DNA of 44,772 nt from CAYNLG01 sp964397995 (GTDB taxonomy: Bacteria > Planctomycetota > Phycisphaerae > FEN-1346): the NCBI GenBank assembly GCA_964397995.1, contig CAYNLG010000022.1, positions 1 to 44,772 of the forward strand, given 5' to 3'. Both the position numbers and the translations under genes were made by a program. The notes below the pieces were generated by a model. It saw nothing but the letters and a program-made list of their open reading frames with translations. It did no database searches and was not told the DNA's origin. Shown here in pieces: positions 1-8,039 of this stretch (position 1 is the stretch's first letter; each line of letters opens with the position of its first letter).

Positions 1-943
1 CCGGGCCGACGCCGGGGTAGTCCAGGCCCGCGCTGACGCTGTGGACGGGGCGCGTCTGGCCGTCCTCGTCCTGCATCACGTAGGAGAACGAGCCGTGGAG
101 GACGCCCGGCGACCCCGCACAGAGCGGGGCGGCGTGCTCGCCGGTGGCGATGCCCCGGCCGCCCGCCTCGACGCCCACAAGTTCGACCTCCTCGTCCTCG
201 ATGAAGGCGTAGAAGGCCCCGGCGGCGTTCGATCCGCCGCCCACGCAGGCCACGACGGCGTCCGGCAACCGGCCTTCCTCCTTCTGGATCTGCTGGCGGG
301 CTTCGCGGCCGACGACCGATTGGAAGTCCCGCACCATCACCGGAAACGGGTGCGGCCCGGCGGTCGTCCCGAAGCAGTAGTGCGTGGTCTCGACGGTGGC
401 CATCCAGTCCCGCATGGCCTCGTTGATGGCGTCCTTGAGGGTCCGCTGGCCCGTCTCCACCGGCATGACACGCGCCCCGAGGGCCCGCATGCGGAAGACG
501 TTGAGTTCTTGGCGGCGGATGTCCTCGGTGCCCATGTAAATGTCGCATTCGAGGCCCATCAGGGCCGCCCCCGTGGCCGTCGCGACGCCGTGCTGGCCCG
601 CCCCGGTCTCGGCGATCATGCGGCTCTTACCCATGCGGCCGGTGAGAAGGGCCTGGCCGACGGTGTTGTTGATCTTATGGGCCCCGGTGTGATTGAGGTC
701 CTCGCGCTTGAGATAGACCCGGGCCCCGCCCCAAGCCTTCGAGAGGCGGCGGGCGAAATAGAGCGGCGATGGCCGCCCCACGTACTGGCGAAGGAGGAAC
801 GCCAGTTCCGTCTGGAACGTCTCGTCGTGGCGGGCCTCTTCGTAGGCAGCGTCGAGCTGCTCGAGGGCCGCCATCAGCGTCTCGGGGACGTAACGGCCCC
901 CGTACGGCCCGAAACGGCCCCTTTCGTCGGGCACCTGTGCCAT
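1..943 (-). CDS. trpB: Tryptophan synthase beta chain, 5' part (runs off the window)
   Basis: Tryptophan synthase beta subunit, the PLP enzyme that condenses indole with serine in the last step of tryptophan synthesis. The reverse strand from the ATG at 943 reads MAQVPDERGRFGPYGGRYVP, followed by the KREDLNHTGAHKINN segment holding the PLP-binding lysine, the AETGAGQHGVA segment, the GGGSNAAG phosphate loop and the SVSAGLDYPGVGP segment, all diagnostic of TrpB. About 314 of the usual ~400 residues are present; the C-terminus lies beyond base 1. It has its own promoter at 973-1000. No trpA, trpC or trpF is visible, but trpA could follow outside the window. Identity is secure; this start agrees with the family N-terminus. 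Confidence 0.97.
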   Translation of the reverse strand, partial: MAQVPDERGRFGPYGGRYVPETLMAALEQLDAAYEEARHDETFQTELAFLLRQYVGRPSPLYFARRLSKAWGGARVYLKREDLNHTGAHKINNTVGQALLTGRMGKSRMIAETGAGQHGVATATGAALMGLECDIYMGTEDIRRQELNVFRMRALGARVMPVETGQRTLKDAINEAMRDWMATVETTHYCFGTTAGPHPFPVMVRDFQSVVGREARQQIQKEEGRLPDAVVACVGGGSNAAGAFYAFIEDEEVELVGVEAGGRGIATGEHAAPLCAGSPGVLHGSFSYVMQDEDGQTRPVHSVSAGLDYPGVGP

Positions 944-972
944 GGGGTCTCCCTCGCAGGCGGACACGGCGC

Positions 973-1000
973 AGTGTAGCCGCTGGCCGCCCGAGGTCAA
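973..1000 (-). promoter_or_regulatory. Sigma70-type promoter for trpB
   Basis: On the reverse strand, TTGACC (995-1000), a 16-base spacer and TACACT (973-978). The predicted transcript starts about 23 bases before the trpB ATG. No leader peptide or attenuator is visible in so short a leader. Confidence 0.6.
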
Positions 1001-1058
1001 GACCGTGGGCATTTCGGCGAAACGCGCCGGGACGCGGTGCGAGGCAATCGCGCCCCCG

Positions 1059-3356
1059 TTACGGCGCCGGCTTCCCGGCAATCTCGAACGGCACCGCCGG
1101 CAGGACGCCCAGGGGCACCTTGCGCACCTGGGGCGGCGGGCCGTCCTCCCGGGCGGGGGGCGTCCGCTCCAGGAAGACGTTCAGGATCAGGTTCCCCTTC
1201 AGGCCCGCCTTGGCCGCCTCCGCGTCGGTCTCCAGCACGAAGGCCAGGCCGCCGGCGTCGGGCGTCACCTTCCCCAGGGTCACCCCCTCGGGCGGATTGT
1301 CCAGTTCGAGGCCGAGTTGCCCCTTCGGCGCCCGGCTCGGCATGCGAACGTGCGCCACCGTCGTCCCGCCCGGACGCAGCTGCAGCGGCTCTTGGGCGTC
1401 CACCGCCCACGTTGCCCGGGTCCAGCGGGCCGGCTCGACGGCCACCGTCCACGCCTGGGCCGGGACCAGGTGGTGGAGGATGAAGGCTTGGGTGCAGTCG
1501 TCGGCCGGGACCACCTGCCGCCGGACCGCCCGGCCGCCGATCCGCGCGACGGCCTCCATCGCCAGAGGCGTGAGCGCCGCCGGCGGCTTGGCTGGGACCG
1601 TGAGGGTCAGCCGGGCCGTGTCCTGCCCCGCCGGGAGGGTCCCGCCGGCGAGGACGAAGCCCTTCGGCGGGTCCACAAGCCGCACCTCGATGGCCCCGTC
1701 GAACCCGTCCCGCCGCACGGCATGGACCGCGAGCGGCACCGTGCTGCCGCCCCGGGCGCTCAGGGCCGACGGCACGACGCGGACCGCGAAGTCCGGCCGC
1801 CGCGGACCCAGCCGCAGCCGGTACGCATAGGCCGAGCCGCCCTTGCCCTGGGTGTCGAGCACCTGGAGCAGGTACTCGCCCGTGGCGGGGATCGTGGCCG
1901 CCAGAAACGGGTCGGCGTGATGCGTCATCAGGCCCTCGGCCGGGTCGGCGTGGTCGTCATTCATGGCCAGGACCGTGCCCTTGGCGTCGGTCAGCCTCAG
2001 GAGCCCGTCGAGCGGCGACCCCAGCCGCCGCGCCTGCACCTCCGCGACAATCGCGTCCCCCCGGGCCGCGTGGAACCGGTAGACGTCGATGTCGCCGGGT
2101 CGGCCGATGCGGCCGTTGACGATGCGCGGCACGGCCAGGAGGCCCGCGGCCTTCGCGTCATTGTTCGGCTCGGCCTCGTCGCCCTCCGGCAGGTCGTCCA
2201 CCGCGAGGGTCACCGGGCGTGCGACGCCCGGCACCCGGAGCGTGCAGGAGTCGCTTCTTTCGGCCGTCACACGGACGGACCGGGCCTCCGGAGGAAGGTT
2301 CCAGCCTTCGACCGCCACCGCCGTCGGCCGCCCCTGCCGCACGCCCAGCGGGAAAACGCCCGTCACGGTCGGCAGTTCGCCGACGGCCAGGCGGTAGACG
2401 AAATCCTCGCGGCCCCGGTAGATGGCGTCGCGGACCTCGACGTGGTACGTCCCGTCGGCCGGCGCCTCGAAGGCCAGCACCGGGTCCGGGTCGAAGCGGA
2501 AATCGTCCGCGTAGGCCACTTCGCGGCCCGCGGCGTCGTAGACGGCCACCGTCGCCTGGAACCAGCCGGGCACGGCGTCGGCCAGGTACGGCACCAGGGC
2601 CCGGGCCTGGACGCGGACGACAGTCCGCTGTCCCGCCTCGGCCCGGAAACGGAACCGGTCGACGTCGCCAGGCATGATCTGCCCGTTCACCACGCACGGC
2701 AGCCGCGGGAGGTCGCGGGCGGCCGTCGGAATGTCGTTCGGCTCGTGTTCGCGGCCCTCGGGCAGGTCCCCGACGACGAAGCGTACGGGCCCGGATAGGC
2801 CGCGCTTGTTCATGACGCGGATCTCGCGAAGGCCGGGGGCGGCGTCCGGGGCGATCGTGATACGGACCCTGACTTCGTCCGTCAATTGCGGGTTCAGTTG
2901 CCGTTTGGGGTCCTTACGCTGGTCGCGGACGCGGCGGACGGCGTCGAGCTGCTTCTGCGTGATGCCGGCCTTCCTGGCCAGTTCCATGCCGAGCCGCAGC
3001 ACGTCGAGCTGCCCGCCGGGAACGCGATGGCCTTCGGTCTTCGCCTCGGCCTGGAGTTGCTTGCGGGCCTCCTCAAAGACCTCGCGGACGGCGGCCACCT
3101 CGTTCGGCTTCGGCTGGAGGACAAGATCCACAACCTCGACCGTGACGCCCCCCCCGCCAGCCACCGCGCGGTCCACGTCGCGCAGGTACTGGCCGCCCAG
3201 CGTCGCCTCGAACGTCTCGCCCTGCCGCCCCCCGGCGGGGTAGCAGTAGCCGAGGCGCGGCGGCTCGAGCCACGGCTGGGCCCAGGCCGCGCCAGCGGCG
3301 CAGACCACCGCACAGATTCCCGCCAGCAGCCCGAGATGTCGGTTCAGGGGGCGCAT
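1059..3356 (-). CDS. Secreted protein with two bacterial pre-peptidase C-terminal (PPC) type domains
   Basis: A 765-residue exported protein. Residues 1-26 are a signal peptide (positive start, Leu/Ala core, cleavage near AWA-QP). Two PPC-type beta-sandwich modules are recognisable by the VNGQI/VNGRI - PGD(V/I)D - (F/Y)RF pattern, at roughly 220-330 and 410-515, each ending in a T-Y-V/L-E/Q-V strand. The rest is probably Ig-like beta domains. It is the last gene of a three-gene operon, with its ATG 12 bases after the DUF1501 stop and GGAGG 6 bases upstream. In planctomycetes such proteins often accompany DUF1501/DUF1549 pairs and are thought to act at the cell surface. I see no catalytic motif, so a binding or structural role is more likely than an enzymatic one; substrate unknown. 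Confidence 0.8.
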   Translation of the reverse strand: MRPLNRHLGLLAGICAVVCAAGAAWAQPWLEPPRLGYCYPAGGRQGETFEATLGGQYLRDVDRAVAGGGGVTVEVVDLVLQPKPNEVAAVREVFEEARKQLQAEAKTEGHRVPGGQLDVLRLGMELARKAGITQKQLDAVRRVRDQRKDPKRQLNPQLTDEVRVRITIAPDAAPGLREIRVMNKRGLSGPVRFVVGDLPEGREHEPNDIPTAARDLPRLPCVVNGQIMPGDVDRFRFRAEAGQRTVVRVQARALVPYLADAVPGWFQATVAVYDAAGREVAYADDFRFDPDPVLAFEAPADGTYHVEVRDAIYRGREDFVYRLAVGELPTVTGVFPLGVRQGRPTAVAVEGWNLPPEARSVRVTAERSDSCTLRVPGVARPVTLAVDDLPEGDEAEPNNDAKAAGLLAVPRIVNGRIGRPGDIDVYRFHAARGDAIVAEVQARRLGSPLDGLLRLTDAKGTVLAMNDDHADPAEGLMTHHADPFLAATIPATGEYLLQVLDTQGKGGSAYAYRLRLGPRRPDFAVRVVPSALSARGGSTVPLAVHAVRRDGFDGAIEVRLVDPPKGFVLAGGTLPAGQDTARLTLTVPAKPPAALTPLAMEAVARIGGRAVRRQVVPADDCTQAFILHHLVPAQAWTVAVEPARWTRATWAVDAQEPLQLRPGGTTVAHVRMPSRAPKGQLGLELDNPPEGVTLGKVTPDAGGLAFVLETDAEAAKAGLKGNLILNVFLERTPPAREDGPPPQVRKVPLGVLPAVPFEIAGKPAP

Positions 3357-3368
3357 CGCGGCCTCCGC

Positions 3369-4724
3369 TCACATGATCTCGCGGAGCGGGGCGAGCGGCG
3401 GGCCGCCCGCCTCCGGCTCCATCACGCACACCGGCTCGCCCATCGGATGGGGAAGCGGGGCCGACCCGTCGATGCCCAGCCGCTCGTACAGGCTGGCGAT
3501 CAGGTCGCACGGCCGCACCGGCCGCTCCCTGACCGTTTCGCCCCGGGCGTCTGACGCCCCGACCACCTGGCCGCCCTGGAAGCCCCCGCCGGCCAGAACC
3601 GTCGAGAAACATGCCCCGAAGTGGCCGCGCCCCCCGTTCCACGGGGCTTCGTTCTGGACGCGCGGGGTGCGGCCGAACTCGCCGCCCCACCAGACGATGG
3701 TCCGGTCGAGCAGCCCCCGGTCCGCCAGGTCCGCCAGCAGCATGGCCATGCCCGCGTCCAGTTGCGGGAGCTTTTGGCGCATGATCTGGAAGTGCTGCTT
3801 GTGCGTATCCCACCCCTTGTAGTTGATGGTCACGTACGGGACGCCGCTTTCCACCAGCCGCCGCGCCACCAGGCACGCCTGGCCAAAGGTGTTGCGGCCG
3901 TACTGCTCGCGGAGCGCGTCCGGCTCGCCCGAGAGGTCGAAAACCTTGCCGGCGTCGCCAAGAATGAGGTCGTAAGCCTGGTCTTCGGCCTCAGCGTGGG
4001 CCTCCAGGGCCGGGTCGTCGGCCATGGCGCGGCCGAAGGTGTCGAGTCTCGCCAAAAGGGCGCGGCGTCGGCGCTGCTGGGCCTCGGAGATGCCCTTGGC
4101 GACGATGCCCTCGACGGCGAACGGCGTCTGGGCCGGGTCGCCGCCCGTCGCGAACGGCTTGTAGCGCGGCCCCAGGAACCCCGCCTCGGAGAACCGGCCC
4201 TGTGGCTCCGTCAGGACGATGTACGGCGGAATGAGCCCCTTGTAGCCCGCCCGTGTGCCCTTGAAGTACGAGACGACCGCCCCGACACTCGGAAAGACGC
4301 TCCGGGCGCCCGGCGCCCGGCCGGTCTGGACGAGATAGGACGCCGTCTCGTGGGCGTTAATGCCGTGGGTCATGCTCCGGATGATCGCGTACTTGTCGGC
4401 CTGCCGGGCCAGTTTCGGGAGCGCCTGGCCGATGCGGACCCCCGGGACGTTCGTCTCGGTGGGCGCATCGTACGGGCCGCAGTAGTCAGGCCCGGCATCC
4501 GGTTTCGGATCGAACGTGTCGAGATGGGCCGGGCCGCCCCACATCCAGATTTGGATGACGGCCTTGGCGTGCGGCTTGCCGGGCGCAGCGGCCTTCGCCA
4601 GGGCGCCGAGGGCCGTTCCGGGGGCCAGTACGGCCCACGAGCCGGCCGCCAGGCCCGTCTTCAGGAACCCACGCCGCGAGACGGCTCCCAAGCCCCGCCG
4701 GGGTGGGTTGCGCTTCCGTGCCAT
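3369..4724 (-). CDS. DUF1501 family protein, Tat-exported, sulfatase-like fold
   Basis: A 451-residue DUF1501 protein. The N-terminus carries the twin-arginine motif SRRGFLKTG followed by a hydrophobic Ala/Leu stretch, so folded export by Tat is expected. DUF1501 landmarks are WMWGGPAHLDTFDPKP, IIRSMTHGINAHETASYLVQ, INYKGWDTHKQHF, WWGGEFGRTPRVQ and GRGHFG. The family belongs to the alkaline phosphatase/sulfatase superfamily, but no reaction is established. It sits between the DUF1549/DUF1553 gene (29-base gap) and the pre-peptidase gene (12-base gap), an arrangement that recurs many times in planctomycete genomes. The ATG at 4724 is chosen because the Tat motif follows it directly; the reading frame stays open upstream to 6455, but that part is antiphase to the real upstream gene. 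Confidence 0.92.
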   Translation of the reverse strand: MARKRNPPRRGLGAVSRRGFLKTGLAAGSWAVLAPGTALGALAKAAAPGKPHAKAVIQIWMWGGPAHLDTFDPKPDAGPDYCGPYDAPTETNVPGVRIGQALPKLARQADKYAIIRSMTHGINAHETASYLVQTGRAPGARSVFPSVGAVVSYFKGTRAGYKGLIPPYIVLTEPQGRFSEAGFLGPRYKPFATGGDPAQTPFAVEGIVAKGISEAQQRRRRALLARLDTFGRAMADDPALEAHAEAEDQAYDLILGDAGKVFDLSGEPDALREQYGRNTFGQACLVARRLVESGVPYVTINYKGWDTHKQHFQIMRQKLPQLDAGMAMLLADLADRGLLDRTIVWWGGEFGRTPRVQNEAPWNGGRGHFGACFSTVLAGGGFQGGQVVGASDARGETVRERPVRPCDLIASLYERLGIDGSAPLPHPMGEPVCVMEPEAGGPPLAPLREIM

Positions 4725-4753
4725 GGTGTCGCTCCATCGGCCCCGCCGGGGCC

Positions 4754-6346
4754 TCAGTGCCGGTACAGGAACTCCGGGCTGTTCACGAGGGCCCAGAGCA
4801 TGTCCACGAGCGGCCCCGGCCCGCGCTCCGACCGCGTCTCGTCCACGTACGCCTTCAGGGCCGCAAGCTCGTCCTCGGTCGGATACCGCGAGAGCACCGC
4901 CAGGTACAGCTCCGTGGCCGCGCTCGCCGGCACCCGTTGGGCCTGGCGCGCGAGCGCCCGCAGGGCCGGGCTCTTCTCCAGCTTTTCCCGCACGTGGCTC
5001 GAATTCAGCAGGTGCAGCCGCTGGGCCGCCGTCGCGGTCAGTGTCCGCTCCGCCGCCATCCCGGTGTCGCGCGGGGGGCGGCCGAAGAGCTCCAGGAACG
5101 GACTCGTGATGCTTCCGTCCGGCAGCCGCACCGCCCCGACCCGCCCGGGAACCCACGTAAACGGCTCCGGAATCATGCTGGAGTACTCCTCGGCCGTCCC
5201 CGTCAGGGCGCAGAGGGCGTCGATCAGCACCTCCGCCTCCAGCCGCCGCACCGGGTAACTCGCCCCCAGCCGGGCGGCCTCCGGGTGGTCCGAGCGCGGC
5301 ACGCTGGCGAGCTGGTAGGCCGTGGACGCAAGAATCGTCCGGTAGGTATGCTTCAGGTCCCAGTCCGCGGCGGCCAGCTCCCGGGCGAGCCGCTCCAGCA
5401 CGTCCGGATGGCTGGGCGGGTTGTCCGGTCGGATGTCGTCCGGCTCGTGCACCAGGCCTCGGCCCATCAGCCAGGTCCACACGCGGTTGACCACGCACCG
5501 CCCGAACCACGGGTTCTCGGGCGTGATCAGCCAGTCCGCGAAGACCTTCCGCGGGTCCTCGTCCGGCGCGAGCGCGACCCGCGACCCGTCCGGCAGAACC
5601 GCCGACGTGACGGGCTTCGAGGCGAGGTCGAAGAAGACGATCTCCTCCTTCCACTCCGTCGTCGATTTGTAGCCTACGCGGCTGAAAAGGGCCGCCAGGC
5701 CCGTTTGGCGGTCCTCCGGCCAGTAGCCCATCCGGTCGCCCATGAACGTGAGCGCCGACGCCCGGGCCAGCGCGGGCGGCTCCTTGCCCTGGACGGCCCG
5801 GTAGAAGTTGACTGGCGGGACGCGGAAGTTGCTGCCGCTCGAGGTCAGGAGCGCCCGGGCCATCGCGTCGTACGGCATGCCCTCGGCGAGCGCCGTCCGC
5901 AACCACCGGTCGTAGGCCTGGACCGCGTTCGGCCACAGGTTGATCGGGAACTCGGCCTTGATCCGCAGGACGTCGCCCCAGCGCATCGCCTGGTAGTCGG
6001 CGAACCGCTCGTCCTCGAGCAGCCGGTCGACGAGCGCCAGACGCTTCTGCGGATGCCTGTCGGCCAGAAACGCCCGGGCCTCTTTGGCGGTCGGCAGGGC
6101 CCCAACGACGTCCAGGTACGCCCGACGCAGGAAGACCGCATCGGCGCACAGCCGGGCCGGCCGGACACCCTTTTCGGCCAGGCGCGCCAAGACCATCTCG
6201 TCGATCGGGCCGGCCGCGACGGGTTCGCCCGGGGCCTCGTAAATCGTTAGCGCAGGCGGACTTAGGGCCTCGTCGGGCTCGGCCACGGGCCCCTCGGGCG
6301 CGAACAGGGCCGCGAGCATCACCGCACTGGCCGCCAGGGTCGGCAT
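4754..6346 (-). CDS. DUF1549/DUF1553 secreted protein lacking the usual heme motif
   Basis: A 530-residue exported protein, first gene of the operon. The ATG at 6346 is preceded by AAAGGA at 7 bases and starts a signal peptide (MPTLAASAVMLAALFA). DUF1549 covers about residues 45-230: IDEMVLARLAEKGV, RRAYLDVVGALPT, RWGDVLRIK, ALTFMGDRMGYW. DUF1553 covers the C-terminal half: DWLITPENPWFGRCVVNRVW, HPDVLERLARELAAADWDLKHTYRTILASTAYQ, PVRRLEAEVLIDAL and SRYPTEDELAALKAYV. Family members normally carry a C-x-x-C-H-D-H-P heme-type motif just after the FLG segment; here that place reads FMGDRMGYWPEDRQTGLAALF with no cysteine. No N-terminal cytochrome domain is present either. Function is unestablished; electron transfer is unlikely for this copy. 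The frame is open upstream to 6502, but the extension is Gly/Pro/Arg-rich and unlike coding sequence. Confidence 0.9.
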   Translation of the reverse strand: MPTLAASAVMLAALFAPEGPVAEPDEALSPPALTIYEAPGEPVAAGPIDEMVLARLAEKGVRPARLCADAVFLRRAYLDVVGALPTAKEARAFLADRHPQKRLALVDRLLEDERFADYQAMRWGDVLRIKAEFPINLWPNAVQAYDRWLRTALAEGMPYDAMARALLTSSGSNFRVPPVNFYRAVQGKEPPALARASALTFMGDRMGYWPEDRQTGLAALFSRVGYKSTTEWKEEIVFFDLASKPVTSAVLPDGSRVALAPDEDPRKVFADWLITPENPWFGRCVVNRVWTWLMGRGLVHEPDDIRPDNPPSHPDVLERLARELAAADWDLKHTYRTILASTAYQLASVPRSDHPEAARLGASYPVRRLEAEVLIDALCALTGTAEEYSSMIPEPFTWVPGRVGAVRLPDGSITSPFLELFGRPPRDTGMAAERTLTATAAQRLHLLNSSHVREKLEKSPALRALARQAQRVPASAATELYLAVLSRYPTEDELAALKAYVDETRSERGPGPLVDMLWALVNSPEFLYRH

Positions 6347-6483
6347 CGTCGGTCCTTTCGTCGCGGGAGGGGCCGCCGGGGGCCCGCCTCTCTCTTGATA
6401 ACGCTCCACCGGCGAAGGTATTGCGGCCGCTTCCGCGCCGCCTCCGCGCGGCCACCTGGAATCGCCCCCGCTGGAGAAATCGG

Positions 6484-6512
6484 TTGCCGCGGCCGCGAGC
6501 ATGACGTATTCT
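6484..6512 (+). promoter_or_regulatory. Candidate promoter for the 6566 gene
   Basis: TTGCCG (6484-6489), a 17-base spacer and TATTCT (6507-6512), about 50 bases before the start codon, in the divergent region between the DUF1549 operon and the small secreted protein. I found no convincing opposite-strand promoter for the DUF1549 operon in 6347-6500. Confidence 0.4.
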
Positions 6513-6565
6513 TACGTATGGGGCCGCCCCGACCGCGCGCCCCGACCTCCGGAAAGGGGGATGCG

Positions 6566-7369
6566 ATGCGCCTATGCCGATACGGGGTCATGGCTGCAGC
6601 CCTTGCGGGCCTCGTGGCCGCGACCGCCGCCGCCGACTGGAAGGACTGGGCCGAGGGCCACGGCGGCTACAAGAAGGACTGGACGAAGACCGAGATCGAC
6701 TGCGGCAACGGGATTACCATCGAGGTCGGCAGCGACGGGGGCGTCGACATCAAGGGCGGCGACTGGGACGGCGACGGCGTCGGCGACATGCTGCCCGACG
6801 GGCCGGGCGCCGTGACCGAGGACAACATCGCCGAGATCGCCGACCGGTTCCAAAAGATACTCTCCGCTCTATTAGAGCAGGAACGGGACATTACGGCCGA
6901 TTTGGCGGACGGGAAGCTCCAGGCCGAGAAGCTCGCCGGCGACGACGCCAAACGCCGCGAGCGGTACCTCCGGGCGGTCTATACCAAGGCCATCGGCCGC
7001 ATGCTGAAGACCAACGCGGCCCTGATGAAAGCGGGGGCCCGGGCGGCGGCGCTGGCCTCGGGAAAGAAGGTCGCGAACGGCCCAAAGGACCGGCTCATCG
7101 ACATTGCCAAGACGTACCGCCAGTACCGCCATGCCAACGCCCGGACGCTGGCCGGGTACTACGAGGCCATCGGCGGCACCCGCAAGGCCCTGCAGGTCTA
7201 CCAGAGCGTCTACAAAGAGCTTTCGAAGAAGGAACAGGCCGAGGCGAAGGACCTGAAGACGAAGATCGACGAACTCACCGAAGCCCTGAAGGCCGAGCGG
7301 CGACCGGCCGTGCGGGGGCGCGACCAGGCGGGGGACGGCGAGGGCCACAAGCCACGCGTCGACAAGTAA
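6566..7369 (+). CDS. Secreted helical protein with one calcium-loop-like motif, unknown function
   Basis: 267 residues. Residues 1-23 form a signal peptide (MRLCRYGVMAAALAGLVAAT then AAA), so the mature protein is probably periplasmic or exported. A short Gly/Asp-rich N-terminal section includes D66-W-D-G-D-G-V-G-D74, which matches the spacing of a single EF-hand/thrombospondin-type-3 calcium loop. Residues ~90-245 are Lys/Glu/Ala-rich and predicted helical, probably coiled-coil (KILSALLEQERDITADLADG, YKELSKKEQAEAKDLKTKID). The tail is charged and disordered. The ATG at 6566 has GGAAAGGGGG just upstream; an ATG at 6561 is in another frame without a signal peptide. Monocistronic. I do not recognise the family. 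Confidence 0.75.
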   Translation: MRLCRYGVMAAALAGLVAATAAADWKDWAEGHGGYKKDWTKTEIDCGNGITIEVGSDGGVDIKGGDWDGDGVGDMLPDGPGAVTEDNIAEIADRFQKILSALLEQERDITADLADGKLQAEKLAGDDAKRRERYLRAVYTKAIGRMLKTNAALMKAGARAAALASGKKVANGPKDRLIDIAKTYRQYRHANARTLAGYYEAIGGTRKALQVYQSVYKELSKKEQAEAKDLKTKIDELTEALKAERRPAVRGRDQAGDGEGHKPRVDK

Positions 7370-7395
7370 CACAGAACGACTACCGTGCAACCGCT

Positions 7396-7436
7396 GAAGC
7401 CGGAATGCGGAATACCGGCAAAGGCAAAACGGCAAT
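7396..7436 (+). repeat. Dispersed intergenic repeat, copy 1
   Basis: Begins GAAGCCGGAATGCGG and continues through an ACCGGCAAAGG segment to AAAACGGCAA. The same 15-base head occurs at 7813 and 10461, and copy 3 shares the AAAACGG tail. Lies 27 bases after the stop codon of the 6566 gene. Confidence 0.65.
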
Positions 7437-7472
7437 GACACCGCTGACGGGGCGTGTGCCCGGGCTCCCGAC

Positions 7473-7511
7473 GCGTATACTATAGGGTCGATTTGTATCT
7501 TATAGTATCGC
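7473..7511. repeat. AT-rich inverted repeat
   Basis: ATACTATA (7477-7484) and TATAGTAT (7501-7508) are perfect reverse complements around a 16-base loop; GCG/CGC extends the stem past one bulged T. Short CCCGGG blocks flank it on both sides. The AT-rich stem stands out in GC-rich surroundings. It could be a terminator stem for the plus-strand gene ending at 7369, although it is more than 100 bases away, or one end of a decayed element. Confidence 0.55.
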
Positions 7512-7527
7512 CCGAACGCCCGGGAAT

Positions 7528-7660
7528 TGGCCTTTTTTTGCCTCTTTTTGGCTTTTTTCTGGCGCCGAATAGCTTTTTTTGCCCTCCGTTTTGCCGTTTT
7601 GTGTCCTCTTTTTGGTCCCTTCTGTCTCTTTTTTTGCCGGTTTTTGTCTTTTTTTTCCGG
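7528..7660 (+). other. Run of phased T-tracts, possible intrinsically curved DNA
   Basis: Ten T-tracts of 4-8 bases begin at 7533, 7545, 7553, 7574, 7589, 7597, 7609, 7629, 7641 and 7649. The longest ones fall about 20 bases apart (7533/7553/7574 and 7609/7629/7649), with shorter tracts 8 or 12 bases off, so many lie near multiples of the helical repeat. All are on one strand. The region lies between convergent genes ending at 7369 and 8040. The 670-base gap also holds the AT-rich inverted repeat and two copies of a dispersed repeat; I see no gene in it. The complementary strand gives an open Lys-rich frame, which follows from the A-tracts. Confidence 0.6.
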
Positions 7661-7812
7661 TGGCCCGGGGCACAGCGCGCGGCCGCGCGCGCCCCCCGGC
7701 CGCCGACCCGGCCCGCGTGGCCGGCGGTGCCGAACGTATGGCGAACCGTTCGCTGCAGAATTGCGAGCGCGCGGAGATGGGAAAGCTGGGCAAGCTGAGA
7801 AGCGTGAACGCG

Positions 7813-7838
7813 GAAGCCGGAATGCGGGGTGCGGAATG
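7813..7838 (+). repeat. Dispersed intergenic repeat, copy 2
   Basis: Same GAAGCCGGAATGCGG head, followed by GGTGCGGAAT. The tail shared by copies 1 and 3 is lost. No coding sequence is visible between this copy and the end of the phosphofructokinase gene at 8040. Confidence 0.6.
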
Positions 7839-8039
7839 CCAACCAACAGCACAACAACATCCCTTGGCACGTCCATGCCTGAGGATGGCGAACGGCACGC
7901 GCGGCGGCAAGCGCCCACGTTCGCCCCGGCGCGCCGGGGCTTCGGCGGGCAGGCTCGTGGCGAAAAGCGGCGTCGGGGCGAACGGTCAAAGAGCCGTCAC
8001 CGGCAGGTGCTTGTGTCGCGCGAAACGGCGCCGTGGCGT

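Noticed and set aside
41..979. A 312-residue open frame on the plus strand
   Set aside because: Antisense to trpB, whose conserved motifs are all intact on the reverse strand.
4725..6455. Upstream extension of the DUF1501 reading frame
   Set aside because: Overlaps the real DUF1549/DUF1553 gene in another frame and is Arg/Gly-rich; the Tat signal marks the true start at 4724.
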